A stretch of DNA of 64,000 nt, taken from the NCBI GenBank assembly GCA_026008535.1, contig BRKX01000011.1, positions 14,330,001 to 14,394,000 of the forward strand. Reading direction: 5' to 3'. The position numbers were made by a program, and so were the translations under genes. The stretch comes from Perilla frutescens (lineage: Eukaryota; Streptophyta; Magnoliopsida; Lamiales; Lamiaceae). The notes beneath the pieces are model-generated. The model made no database searches and had not been told where the DNA came from. It saw only the letters and a program-made list of their open reading frames with translations. Below are positions 35,262-47,611 of the stretch, one piece after another. Every line of letters starts with the position of its first letter. Position 1 is the stretch's first letter.

Positions 35262-38200
35262 GCTCCTCTAGTTCAAGTGTTGTGATTCCAAATATTGATT
35301 TAAGCATTCTATTTGACCATCGAGTTGTGGATGATAAGCATAGGTCATATCCAATTTAACCCCTATAAGCTTGAACAATTTTTTCTAGAAAAAGCTGGTA
35401 AAAATGGAGTCTGTTTCTGTGACTATACTGATTCGAGACCCAATTAGCTTATACATGTTGTCTAGGAACAACCTTGCCACAGTCTTAGTTGAATAGGGTG
35501 GGATAAGGCTAGGAAATGCCAAGAATATGTCTACTACCACGAGAATAACATTCTTCCCACCAAACCTAGGAAGACCATCCACAAAATCCGTGGAAATACG
35601 AGTCCAGCACTGCTTAGGAACAGGTAGGGGTTGTAGGAGGCCTGGGTAGAGTCCATGGTCTGACTTATTTCTTTGGTAGACATCATCACACTGTTGAACC
35701 CACTTCAACACATCTCTCTTCATGTTGGGCCAATAGAAGATGTTCTTTAGCCTCATGTACGTCCTAGTAGTGCCCGAGTGCCCCCCCCATTAGAAGAATT
35801 ATGTAGAGAAATCAGGATGTGAGACTAGTTCTTCAAAATTCCCCACTCCTAATCTTTCCTTGTACCTGATTAACCCACTTGTGACTTGGAAATCATGATA
35901 GGAATACTCACCCAGTAGTTTAGCACTCAAAATCTTAGAGAAATAGGGGTCATGTTGATAGCTGAGAATCACCTTTTTCATCCAGATAAGAACTCAGTTG
36001 TGATAGTCGCACAATCAGAATCAGGAGTGTCCCTCCTAGATCAGGTGTTGGGTACTTTATTCTCACTTCCCTTCTTATATTGAATTTCATAGGTAAAACT
36101 AGTAGCTTGGTAACCCATTTTTGTTGCAAATGGTTCATAACCTTCTAATCTAGCAAGTATTTTAATGCTTGCTGATCAGTCTTGATAATAAACTTATGTC
36201 ATTGGTATCAGTTTCAAGGATAAATAGTTTGCTAAAGTTTGGCAGTGCTAGAACATGGGCAGTAGTCATGGCCACCTTAAGCTTTTGGAAGGTTGTCTCT
36301 ACCTCTGCTCCCCAATAAAAATTATCTTTCTTTAGCAGCTCAATTAGGGGTTGGCTGATAATTCTATAACCCCTAACAAACTCTCTGTAATACCATGTAA
36401 GCCTCAGAAAACCCCTTATTTTTTAAGGGTCTTGGGAATGGGCCAGTTTATCATACACTCCACTTTGGTAGGGTCTGTGGCAACCTCATGTTGATTAATG
36501 ATGTGCCCCAAATACCCCACACTTGAGCCTCCAAAAATGCACTTGTTTGTCTTAACAAATAACTTGTTGTCTCTGAGTAGCTGTAGCACTATTCTTAAAT
36601 GTTGTAAGTGTTCTTGCCAAGTGGTACTATGGATGAGAATGTCATCAAAGAATACTAAGACAAACTTCCTCGAGTGGTCCATGAATGTCTAGTTTATAAG
36701 AGCTTGGAAAGTTGATGGGGCATTACAAAGCCCAAATAGCATGACCACAAATTTAAAATGATCACAGTGAGTACTGAAATCAGTTAAATACATATCTTAA
36801 GGTCTCACCAAAATCTGGAAGTACCCAGATCTGAGGTCAAATTTAGAAAAATATATGGCCCAATATAGCTCATCTAACAACTCATCTATGACAGGAATAG
36901 AAAACTCATGTTTAATAGTGAGTGAGTTAAGGTATCTATAGTCCACACACATTCTCCATGTGTTATCTTTCTTCTTTACCGGAATGACAGGGGAAGAAAA
37001 ATAGCTTCTGATGTGTTGTATAAGCTATGAGTCCAGCAGTCCCCTAATGATTTTTTCAATCTCATCCTTATGGCTATGAGATGTTTTGTAAGAATGTTGA
37101 TGCCTAGGAATGCTGTTAGGCTTTAATGTAATGATGTGCTATATCCATCTCACAGATGGTAGCTCAGTAGGTTCCTCAAACACAAGATTGTACTTATCCA
37201 ACACACCTTTCACACTCTGATCTCCTTGTAAGTCCATGGTATGCAGCCTGACCATGTATAACTCTTCTATTTCATTATTACCCCGGCGTACAATATTTTG
37301 TAGACTGAATGCCCAAAAATCATGTGGCACTCCACCTGGGATTTGTTAGCCTGTAATCTAATTTTCTTTCCCTTTTGCGTGACTGTGAAGGTCGTGTTCT
37401 TGTAATCCAGCTCTACATGGATGTATGAGTTCAGTCAGTCACCACTCGAATTAAATCATACCCTTCAGTCTCCAACACTCTATGTGAGTACACAAGTCAT
37501 GGCTCTGCACAGTCCAGTTAAACCTTGTAGCCTGGGAATTACTAACCATTTTTTAGCCATTGGCCACCCTGACAAGCAATGGAGTGGCCTGTTCCACTGT
37601 ATACCCCAACCTCTTAGTTGTAGCCTCTTGTATGAATTAGGATAAGTAGCTCATATTCTCTCATTTTTCACACCACTTTGAGAGTGGTGATACCTTTTGA
37701 TCTAGATACAGCATTAAGAGCCATATGAGCCTCTTCATGTTGAATTCCCCGGGTCAGGTGGTAAATTATCTTCTGACCTGATTGTCCAGCATATAGGCTT
37801 GTTCTTTCCTACTCTTACATGATCATGTAAGTGATCATATTTTTACACTTGTGACCATACACATATGGATCATCATAGAAACTGATCCCAGGATAAGTTT
37901 TGGATTTTTGAACGGTAATTTTGGAACCATTGCCCAACCTTTCTTTCAAAGTATAGGAAAGCTAATATCATTTTTTGGGAATCTGGAACACTGGCACTAA
38001 CTAAAAATATAGATTATACTTTAAAATCCATGCTTGGGCCTAAGTCCCTCAAACCTTGGAAAATCCACCTTAGGAATGGGATTATAGACTTGGGAGTTTG
38101 GATGATCCAATGACAGCCTAGATCTAGAGGTCAATTAGGTTTGATATGGGGATCCACTTTTAGCAACATAAGAACTAGGAGCGGCGCCCAAAATAGACTG

Positions 38201-38480
38201 CTTATCTACATTTCCATTCCCTTCAGATAGATTAGATAACTGTAATCGTAAAAAAGTAAGGATATGAGTGAGATTCTCATACTTTGAACTTATCCCTTTA
38301 AGTTGATCTTGCATCTAGGTATTCATCTCACTTAATTTTTCTTGCATTTTGAGCTCAGCAACATCCATTTTCATGGATTTTGCTTCTTCAATTTGATCTA
38401 ACATTCTATGTACTTCTTCCAGGTCTTTTAATCGGGTAACATCAACCATTTCTGTAGAAACTTGGTTCTAAAATACTAGT
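35262..38480 (-). pseudogene. gag-pol of a short-LTR (Reina-like) Ty3/gypsy element, decayed and 3' truncated
   Basis: Read from high to low coordinates: a gag start near 38453 (MVDVTRLKDLEE) with a PIPKVDFPRFEG motif near 38080; RT pieces including FVLVFFDDILIHS, the catalytic box near 36640-36665, and YLGHIINQHEVATDP (36416-36682); and integrase with PGLLQPLPVP, STDFVDGLP and VILVVVD (35385-35756), followed out of frame by HPQLDGQIE near 35330. Many stops and frameshifts. The sequence ends inside or just after integrase. The GLLQPLPVP and HLQHL types of motif and the short LTR suggest the Reina branch of chromoviruses; that clade call is tentative. Confidence 0.8.
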
Positions 38481-38816
38481 TGTAGCGATCACTACTTGGG
38501 CTACTAGAATTGTAATTAATAATTGTATTTTGTTGGTTGTAATTGAGATAACCTAAAAGATAGAGATGAAGTATTGTATAAGAAATAGAGAAAATTGAAG
38601 AGGAGAATGAGAGATGATTGAAATAATTTTTTCTTACTTTTCACTACTGTAGCAACATAATATGAATATCCTTCTTTCCGGTCCCACAACATAAAAACCC
38701 TAAAGGTTTCTTGATTAAAATAAAAACATATTATAAAACATAACCTAACTTCTTAATAAAGCCTAATTAATTAGTTGATCTATTCAGCCACTATTCACGA
38801 CCTAAATGCCACAACA
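38481..38816 (-). repeat. 336-bp LTR of the Reina-like element
   Basis: On the minus strand it starts TGTTGTGGCATT at 38816 and ends GATCGCTACA at 38481. It is followed (38480-38462) by a sequence resembling an initiator-methionine-tRNA primer site (TAGTATTTTAGAACCAAG against TGGTATCAGAGCCAAG). It is preceded at 38817-38835 by the purine-rich GAGGAGGTGGG. A length near 340 bp suits Reina-like elements. Confidence 0.65.
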
Positions 38817-39010
38817 GCCCACCTCCTCTGAGTCCAGAACTGATTCTTTTGTACAGACCTCAACCTGACCCGGATCTGGCTCATGTAATTTAATCTCTTC
38901 ATTGAGCCCTAATTTTCCAAAGACTTGATTTTTATCCTTTTCCTGAAATTCATCCCAAATCTCTCCAAGATCCACTCCATCAACCTCTCCATTCACCTTC
39001 AATGACTTTA
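38817..39010 (-). pseudogene. possible 3' coding tail of a second Reina-like copy
   Basis: An acidic open stretch on the minus strand (GEIWDEFQEKDKN, GLNEEIKLHEPDPGQ) runs straight into the purine-rich tract before the LTR. That is where the C-terminus of pol would lie if this LTR were also a 3' LTR. I cannot match it to a domain; it could instead be unrelated sequence. The boundary with the plus-strand LTR near 39010 is approximate. Confidence 0.35.
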
Positions 39011-39066
39011 TGGTCGTGACATACTTGTATATTGCATATGAGATTACATGCATGATTTCTACTTAC

Positions 39067-39089
39067 TGAGCTCTAACTTATATAGCTCA
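39067..39089 (+). other. conserved LTR stem-loop (TGAGCT / AGCTCA)
   Basis: A six-pair perfect stem, 11-base loop, 398 bp before the LTR end. The stem bases differ from those of the other LTRs, but pairing is kept. Confidence 0.65.
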
Positions 39090-39635
39090 TGCATTGTAGG
39101 TGACTTTGATGAGGCATGATAATTCACGGTGTGGGACGTGGAGTTCTTACGAGTTAATGTGGGTCTATGTACATGGATGACGACCTGATGGGCTTATGTT
39201 TATGAGCTTTTCGCACCACCTTTTGACTCTATTTTGCTTAATCTTGAAGCTTCTTCGAAGTTCACTATTTTGATTGTATATAAACTTTTATATTCCTTGT
39301 TGTACTCTTTTGACTTTGGAATATTATTTATTCCCTTAATAATTTATGCAAATTATGTGTGGAAGTAAACATTATCTTCTTTGGAGTGTTTTTAATACTT
39401 TTTAATATGAAAAAAATGCGTATATTGTTAGTATTTTCTTTTATATTCGTTTGAGGATGCCACAGAGTGGTATCAGAGCTCAGGTTATACTTTTATAGAC
39501 CGTCCATGTACAAGATCTCTTAACTTTGGAACAACACGTGCCTGTAAGTTTTATTTGATTGGTTATTTTTATGTATATTATAAGATTGTATCTATTGTAT
39601 TTGTATCAGACTATATATATTTAAGTTATTTTACC

Positions 39636-40403
39636 ATGGTGAGAGGTCGGGGTAGTGGTGATAGTGGAGAGAAAACATCTGGTGAGTAAACTTCTAATCC
39701 AACAATGGATAAGGATGCTATTATTGATCAACTTACGAGCTTATGGAAAGGTAGTCTAGACAAATTCATGAACTCATATAGCAAAGAGAGGCGAATCAAC
39801 AATGTATGAATAATGAAAATCAAGCATGTCATCAAGTTGAGCATGTGGACATGGTTGAAGAAAGATTTAGACCTACTTTTGAGAATGCGTCGGATCCTAC
39901 CTTTATAGAAGATTGGTTGAGAATGTTGGAGAATATGTTCGGATATAGTAGAGTTCATAAAGTTGAAAAAGTTATATGTGCCACTTTTATGCTACGTGGG
40001 AGTGCAGGACATTGGTGGGATATTGTGATGAGCATTAAGGATGTTGCTGTCATAAGTTGGGATAGATTCAAAGAGTTATTCAGGAATAAATATTTTACGG
40101 CCCTATCCGTGCGCTGAAGATGAACGAGTTTATACAACTTAGATAGGGGAACATATGACCGTTGGAGACTATATTCAAAAATTTAGACAACTGTCTAAGT
40201 TTACGTTGTATATGATTAACATGGGGGCACTAAAGACTGAGAGATTTCTTGAAGGACTAAAGCCATAATTGTATATAAATGTGAGTATGACAGGAGTGCA
40301 AGAGGCAATATACTAACAAATTGTTGAACAAGCTCTAGTTCCTGAATAAGCTGAATTTAAGATATATCGTGCTCAAGAAATATAACATCAACTTAGGCAA
40401 GGG
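39636..40403 (+). pseudogene. gypsy gag (retrotransposon capsid-type domain), frame-broken
   Basis: It starts at ATG 39636 with MVRGRGSGD and breaks, then reopens at 39806-40117 with DPTFIEDWLRMLENMF, VICATFMLRG, GHWWDIV and FRNKYF, the standard retrotransposon gag pattern. In a shifted frame FIQLR.GN and YIQKFRQLSK follow to about 40370. It ends at the 40404 junction. No protease or pol follows. Confidence 0.85.
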
Positions 40404-40919
40404 TGTTGGGTTTTTTCTGAATTAAACCACCGCATGATCTATTGGTTGTTCATTAATCTATAATCATGTAAATCATATTTTTATGCAGCTCGTATGTATT
40501 TAATTAACCAAGTTTAATTAGCATGCAATCCGGTTTTCGATTCTACTAAAAACGGAAACATAGAAATTGAAAAACAACTTACAAATTAAATGTCGAGTTG
40601 AGGACAAGATTATAGATCTAATCTTACTGTTGAATGAACCAAAATCGGCGCCCCACAGTGCTATTCCACTCCTTGATCTTCTGTTGTATTTTCGGACTGT
40701 GTTCAGATACAGAGTGGGTTGTAATCTACTGAGATGGGTGTGAATACTATAGAGATCAAGAGAACAAAAGAGAGCTGATATAAAAGCTTATAATTTTCAT
40801 CTCCCTCCCTAATATTTATAGAGAGGTGGGCGAAAATAAGCTGCCCTAACCCTACTTGGGTTTGGGCCTCTAGCTCTTGTTCCATCTTCAGTGCACTTCA
40901 TTCATATTGGGCTATAACA
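40404..40919. repeat. LTR-like TG..CA segment, 516 bp
   Basis: It is bounded by TGTTGGG and CTATAACA. On the minus strand it has a TATA-like CTATAAATATTAGG followed by a pyrimidine-rich leader, so it may be a copia-type LTR read on the minus strand. It lies exactly between the broken gag at 40403 and a truncated Tekay LTR starting near 40927. The flanking 5-mers (AAGGG and GAGAT) do not match, and no primer site or polypurine tract adjoins, so this is a tentative call. Confidence 0.4.
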
Positions 40920-40926
40920 GAGATCT

Positions 40927-43037
40927 GTACAGAGATCAATCAGACAGAGCAAAAATGTTTTATTGGATATCTCATTTGCCATATATGCTTCTAGAGCTCA
41001 TTAGCTCAAACTTTAGATGAATATAGATTTACCCACCTCGACTATTGGGCAGAAGGTAAAGCAATGAGCTGACGATCCTTCTCTAGATTTTCACAGGGCT
41101 CACTTCCTCCTACAAAAGTCAAATCATTGACTTAGCGACCTCTTTCAAAGAAATCGAACATCTAGAACGAGAAATAGGAATAACTAACCCAGAGAGCTTA
41201 ATCTAAGACTTAAATACAGATTGCACGACTTAATGAATTTATAAAATTCGAGAAGAATTTACTTGGAGAAATCATATTTTGATACTCAAATTTTTAGAAG
41301 AAAATAACTTGAAAATCTTCTTAAATTAAACTTGGAAATAACTTGGGATTAGTTTGGAAAAACACAACTCGAAATGTTCGAAAAGAGGGTACGAACATAG
41401 CCGGAAAAATCGGCATGGAATAACAAGGGGGAGGGGACTGCGCCGGAGCGCTCACTGGCGCCGGCAGGCAACCCCCGCCGCGGCGCACCCCTGCACCGGC
41501 GGGCACCCCCCCTGCGCCGGCGGGCAAGATGTTGGCCGCGGGGGGTGTTGCGCGGCGGCGCACCCCCCCGCCTTGGTGGCCTCTCTCTACGCCCAATTTC
41601 TGGGGGATCTTCTTCTGGGTTCTTCAGTTTTCGTCGATTCTTTTGACAAACACGAAGAACACTTATAAAAATTTTAAAAACATGCTTCGATAATTTAAAT
41701 TAATATGAAACGTCATGCAAAAAAAGAAATCGGCATTATAACAGCATAAATACGGTAATCCTCTTTAAACATCTAGAATAACGATGAAATCTTTAAATAT
41801 AACTTGAACGGGATTTAAACAGAATAACGAGACTAATTACACGAAATAATGACGAGAATTATAACGACCGAAATAAAGCGAGCAATATAACGTAAATGTT
41901 ATTAACTAACTTCAATAAGAATCGAAATACAACTTTAAATGGAAGGTATTTGAGTAGTAATGAAGTATACGAAGAATACAAAGAACAGAAAGTAAATGCG
42001 GAATTGAAAGACAGAAAAGAAATGGAATCGGGGCCGACGAACAAAAATGGACGGGGTTAGGTGCGTCGAAAGAAGGTGGCTAGCTCGGCATCTCGTCGAG
42101 TCGCAACGGTGGCAGAGCAGTCTACTACGACCCAACGGTGCCCCTAGCACATTCCCTCACTGCATCCCTTCCACGCCACTCCGCTCGTCGTCTTGGAGAA
42201 CAATCACGAACAACGCTTTTCACTTCGACAGAACTTTCTCGGCTTTCACAAGCTTTCCCACTCTCTAGAAATGAGGAATGAGTGAATTTGGTGTGGAAAA
42301 AGTAAAGGGGGTGATGCTTTATTTATAGGAGAAGCTTTGGCTTCCCTTGGAAGCCATTGCAGTGCGGAAATACTACAAAAGTTACCCCGAGTTCGGTTAA
42401 AAGCTGATTTATTCGATGTCGAGGTCCAAATAACCTCAGACACGAAATCTAAAAATACCGGGAGTCTCGTTGGCTCGAATACTAGTGAACTAACTTGATT
42501 CGTGAAGAAGACGGGGTCGTCTGAAGAAAGACGAGCAAAGATTCCTTTTTTGGAATTACTTTTTACTATTCACTCAGACTGACAGATTTTACTCCCGAGT
42601 GTTCGATTGAACTTAGAATGAAAATCCGTGAACGCGAATGGATTCCTTGAGTCATTTCCCATAAGAGGGGCCTGACAGAACAAGACTCGGATCAATGAGG
42701 AGGATTTCGTAAATTTCTCAAAACAAGAACGCACACAAAAGTAACTATTCATTCCTCCCTTTAAATACGTTTTTCATCACTGGGAACTCAAATGACTTCA
42801 GAATAAAATTCCGGGAACACTGGCATACTTCTTGAGTTAAAACCTTTTTAACGAGACCAAGTTTGACCAAAACAGAGTTAAGATTAAAATTTCTGAAAAT
42901 ACGATTTCACCAGAAACTGACTCCTAAAGTCGTGACTGACATCTGACTTCACTTAAACCATATTTAAATTTCTTCCTTAACTATTTAATTACTATTAAGA
43001 ATCCTCTAATCATAATTCAAAAATCTGGAGTTTTACA
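40927..43037 (-). repeat. 3' LTR of the minus-strand Tekay element, truncated
   Basis: It starts TGTAAAACTCC at 43037 after a polypurine tract (43038-43072) and matches 61070-63169. About 1.2 kb corresponding to 59857-61070 is absent. It has the TATA box at 42320-42327 and a GC-rich cassette near 41430-41580 with one more repeat unit than the partner LTR. Confidence 0.88.
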
Positions 43038-43073
43038 TCCTACCCCCTTAAAGAAATTCTGTCCCGAAATTTA

Positions 43074-45324
43074 CTAACCATGATAAGCGATATTAGGGTA
43101 ATTCTTGAGCAGCTCGGATTCAAGCTCCCAGGTTGCCTCCTCTGAACCATGATGGTTCCAGATTACTTTTACAAGACTGATCTCCTTGTTCCTCAACTTC
43201 TGGATCTTTCGATCCACAATGGCCTGGGGCTTTTCTTCATAGGCTAAGTCCTCGTTCAGGACTATCTCTTCCTTACTAATCACGTGCTTTGGATCAAACA
43301 CGTACTTTCTCAACATTGAGACATGGAAGATATCACGAATATCACTTAGGTTGGGTGGTAAGGCCAACCTATAGGCTACTTCATTCAGCTTCTCTAGAAT
43401 CTCAAAAGGTCCAATAAATCTGGGCCTTAATTTGTTTCGTTTTCTGAAATGAACCACTCCTCTGACGGAGACACCTTCAAGAACACTTTATCTCCAATGT
43501 TGAAACTGAGTTCCGTTCTTCTTTGATCTGCATAAGCCTTTTGTCTATCTTGAGCCTCCTTGATTTGCTGACGAATAAGCTCGATCTTTTGGACCGCTTC
43601 CTGGACCGTTTCAGGTCCAAGTATCCTTCTCTCTCTAACTTCATCCCAATACAAGGGCGATCTACACTTCTTTCCAAACAGGGCTTCATAAGGGGCCATG
43701 TCGATCGATGACTGGTAGCTGTTGTTGTGCGCAAACTCTACCAAGGGCAATAATTCATCCCAACTGCTTCCTTGATCGATGACTACTCCTCTAAGCATGT
43801 CTTCTAGAATCTGGATAGTCCTTTTGGACTGGCCATTCGTTTGAGGATGAAAGGCCGTGCTAAAATTAAGCTTTGATCCCATGGCTTCTTGTAGGCTCCT
43901 CTAGAGTTTGACGTAAATCTCGTATCACAATCCGATATAATCAAGACCAGCACATCGTGCAATCGCACAATTTCCCTAACATACATCTGGGCTAATTGAT
44001 CTAGCCCATCTATCATAATAACAATAATGAAATGTGCTGCTTTTGATAATCAATTCATGATTATCCAAATAGCGGTATTCCACCGCTTAGACTTTGGTAA
44101 ACCTACCACAAAGTCTGTACTACTATAATCCTACTTCCATTCAGGAATTTCTATAGGTTGGAGCAAACCAAAAGGTTTTTGATTGAAGGCTTTCACTTGC
44201 TGACAGTTCAAACACCTTTCTACGAAGTTGGCTAATTTTCTCTTCATGATAATCTACTAGAAGTTCTTCTTGAGGTCTTGATACATCTTGGTGCTTCTGG
44301 GATATGCCGCATATATGCTTCGCACAAGATTTCTCCTCCAGTTCTTCCTTGCTTGGCACACATAGCCTTCCTTTGAATAAGAGCGCGATATCGGGGGCTT
44401 CTGCGAAGCCTTGCGAACTATTCGACCTTGCTTCCAGTCTTTTCTTCTTAAGAAACTCGTCTCCTTTCTAAGCCTTAACTATCCTTTGTCTCAGGTCGGG
44501 ATGAGTGACTATCGTGGTGAGTTGGGCTCGAATGGTCTTAGGTGGTATTAGCACCTCGATCTTAACTTCTTGAATTCCCTTGAAGCTCCTTCTTAACTTG
44601 TACGGGTCCTAACTCTGTCTTCTTCTTCCTACTTAGGGCATCAACTACCACATTTGCCTTGTCTGGGTGGTAGTGAACAGTGCAGTCGCAATCCTTTACG
44701 AGTTCTAGCCATCTTCTCTGCCTCATGTTAAGATCTTTTTGCTCGAAGAATTACTTCAGGCTCTTGTGATCTGAGAAGATCTCACACTTGGCTCTGTAGA
44801 GATAGTGCCTCCAGATCTTCAGTGCATGAACAACCGCTGTTAGCTCTAAGTCATACGTGGGATAGTTCTACCCGTGATTCTTAAGCTGCCTCGAAGCATA
44901 AGCAATCACCTTTCCTCTCTTCATCAGCACGCATCCTAATCCTTTTCTCGACGCACCACGAAATCTTTATTTTAGTCTGGAATGGCCAACACCGGTCTTG
45001 TGGTTAACATCTTTCTTCTAGAAACTTTCCTAGCACTCGGGCGTCCATCTAAACTTGGATTCCTTCTTCAACAATCGCGTCATAGACTTAGATATTGATG
45101 AGAATCATTCGATGAATCTACGATAGTATCCCGCGAGTCTTAAAAATCTTCTTATCTCATTCACGTTCCTCGGAGACTTCCAGTTGCTTGCAGATTCAAC
45201 CTTGGCTGGATCTACCTTGATTCCTTCTATTAAAACTATATGATCTAGTAACATAACTTCCTTGAGCCAAAACTCACACTTACTGAACTTAGCGTAAAGC
45301 CCTTCTCTTCATCCTTCTAATAGA
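43074..45324 (-). pseudogene. pol 3' part: RT thumb, RNase H, integrase, chromodomain-like tail
   Basis: This resumes after the nested solo LTR. The integrase C-terminal half and the tail are in good order: 43427-43882 carries FHPQTNGQSKRT, LLPLVEFAHNNSYQSS and KVFLKVSPS; 43074-43457 carries RPRFIGPFEI, VSMLRKYV and the chromodomain-like LVKVIWNHHGSEEATW. Upstream, integrase core, RNase H and RT thumb are recognisable only in pieces (for instance 44141-44359 and 43804-44016). The arrangement matches the plus-strand element at 1514-4393. Confidence 0.88.
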
Positions 45325-45329
45325 TGAGG

Positions 45330-47611
45330 TGTGATACCCCGTCCCTTTTTCTAAATTATGAATTATAATTTTGGAAAATGAATTTGAATTAATATTATTT
45401 GAATATTGATCATGTGAGTATATTTGTATATTATGTCGTTGTTTTAATGCAGGTTGTTCCACTCGAGCCGATACATCATGGCATAGTGGTATTATACTAA
45501 GTGTATAATACAGTTTGAATTTTAAATACTAAAGTGTCGAGTTATGTGTTAAAGGATGAATGTTGTTGCATTGAATTTTGTGTTCCAAACCTTGAACACC
45601 CCAACGTTGAGCCGGACGGGGGTCTCGCATTGAAAGTGTTTCGAAAATCTAAGTCGTGTTAAATGGAGTTGGAAATATCCGGGAGTCGAAATAGAATCGG
45701 GGGTTGAATTGGGCATGCCGCGCGTCCGCGGGGTTGTGCGCGCCCGCGGGGTCGTGCGTGGCCGTGGGGCGATGCGCGCCCGCGGGGTTGTGCGCGCTCG
45801 CGGAGTGCTGTGGCCGAGAGCCCTCTCGCGCGGTCGCGCGGGCTGGGCCGGATTTCTACCTTTAAATACCACACTTATCCATTTCTCCTCATTTCTTCTC
45901 TTCCATTTGGGTGATTTTTCTCTCAACTCTCTCAAGAAACTCTTCATCTTTTGGAGTGTATTCCACCACCATCATCCATCAACTAAGATAACCTCTATAC
46001 CTCTTCTTCTTAGGGATTAAACACTCATTTCTTGTTGAATCAAACCTAGGGTTTGTTACCCAAAAATTAGGGTTTTCGATTTTATTGATCCTCTTGCCTA
46101 GATATCTTGAACATATGGTTTATTTACCTCCTTGAAGCTATATGTGAAGTTATATCAAATTCCTATGGTTCATTGTTGCTAAAGATTGGATTTTTGCCCT
46201 AATTTCCCTTAATATGTTGATTGTTGGTTGGAGGTGTTATGAGGATTGTATGAGGTTGATTTTCATGTATGTTAGAGCCCTAGGAAGAAGGTGTTTGTAT
46301 TTGAAATGTTGGGTTTAAAGGATTTAAATTGAGTCATGAGCATGTGGTTTAAATAGGTGCACGTAACGTGCTCGATTAAATGCTTCAAAGAGTTTTAATG
46401 TGTATTTTGAGTCCAAAATCATATTATGAGTTGGTATATTTATGATTATGTATATGAAGATATATGAAATCTTTAAAGAAAAGTATAGCATGAGTTGGTC
46501 AAAATTATGATTTAATTGTATAACTTGACATCTAAAATGAAAAAAGGGATCTAAAGGTGCTAGGTGACGTATTGGGGCTCGAGGTGGACGACTTGTGCAC
46601 GGCTAAGAAGTATCTCAAGGTTGAGAAAGGATTTGAAAGCGTCTCATAAAGTGGGGTAACTCTAAACTGTGAACACGTGTAAGGTTATAGTTATTGTTGT
46701 GCTTTGATTGTATAAGTATGAAGGGTCTTCGGACCAGAGACAAAGAGACCCTTCGGGGCATAACAGAGATCCTTCGAGGTCGAAAAAAAGATCCTTCGGG
46801 ATCGATAATAGACTCGTTAATGTCCTCCCTGGGGGGTAGTATGTCTGCGGGCATCCCTACAGGGATAAAGACGTTCATTAATGGGGGCATCATGATGTTT
46901 GGACCCTACGGGGTTGAGGCTAGTCTCCACAAAAGTAAAGAAGTATCCATATGTTATATTTTCACTTGTGCAATTGGCTATAACTGTTTACAGTGTTCCC
47001 CACTGAGTATGTTGTTAAATACTCACCCCATTCATTCAATGAATTTCAGGTTGAGGAGTCGAGGCCTGGGTAGGAGTGTTGTGAACACAAGAGAACCCCA
47101 TAAGCTTGTGTTTATCTTTTTGCATGCTCTCTTTTTGAGAATAATCATGTTATTATTACTATTTGATCATTCTTTTTGCTTTAATGATCAATGATTATTG
47201 GGGATGGGAATAGCCCGATCTTTTGTAGGTATGCTATGGCAACTTAACATATTATGTATGTGTTTTAAAGGCGGGTCGTTTGGCCTAGGAGCCTATGATG
47301 TAAATTATATATCAATGAACCCCTGTGCTGTGTATGTTAATTTAGGGTGTTAGACGGGCGGATTGAGTAAGACCTATGAGCCCGATAGGTTAGATGCTTC
47401 TACTTAAATCCATGTTGTGTGACAAAATAGATATGATAGATTGCATGCCTAAATGTGAAAAATTTACATTGAAAATTATGATGCCTTACCTCATCATGCT
47501 ATTATCATGTTTTGACCTTAACTTCCGCTCAATTTAAAATATGCACTCCAAAATGAGTAAATAAATTATTTGTTAAGTGATGTGGCCAAACGAAGTAGTT
47601 GGGGCATTACA
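45330..47611 (+). mobile_element. solo gypsy LTR (2282 bp) with TSD TGAGG
   Basis: It starts TGTGATACCCCG and ends GGGGCATTACA. TGAGG occurs at 45325-45329 and again at 47612-47616, a 5-bp target duplication. No internal region is present, so it is a solo LTR left by LTR-LTR recombination. It contains a CG-rich tandem block (45715-45845), a TATA-like TTTAAATACC at 45861, a repeated GATCCTTCGGG-type motif near 46720-46810, and the conserved stem-loop at 47004-47025. The R/G-rich frames around 45709-46020 are artefacts of the CG-rich block. Confidence 0.93.
47004..47025 (+). other. conserved LTR stem-loop (TGAGTAT / ATACTCA)
   Basis: A perfect seven-pair stem with an 8-base loop, 607 bp before the end of the solo LTR. 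Confidence 0.7.

Larger units (their letters stand above)
39011..40403 (+). mobile_element. 5' fragment of a plus-strand Ty3/gypsy element (LTR end, PBS, gag)
   Basis: An LTR 3' part ends at 39464 (GATGCCACA). It is followed by an initiator-Met tRNA primer-binding site TGGTATCAGAGCT at 39468-39480 and then gag. The LTR portion carries the conserved stem-loop at 39067-39089. The element is cut at 40403, where LTR-like sequence of another kind begins, and at about 39010 on the left. Confidence 0.8.

Noticed and set aside
41321..41668. Alanine/glycine/proline-rich frames, similar pair at 61464-61796
   Set aside because: They arise from the GC-rich LTR cassette on both strands and shift with its repeat number.
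45709..46020. Arginine/glycine-rich frames on both strands
   Set aside because: They translate a CG-rich tandem block inside a solo LTR; codon structure is just the repeat.
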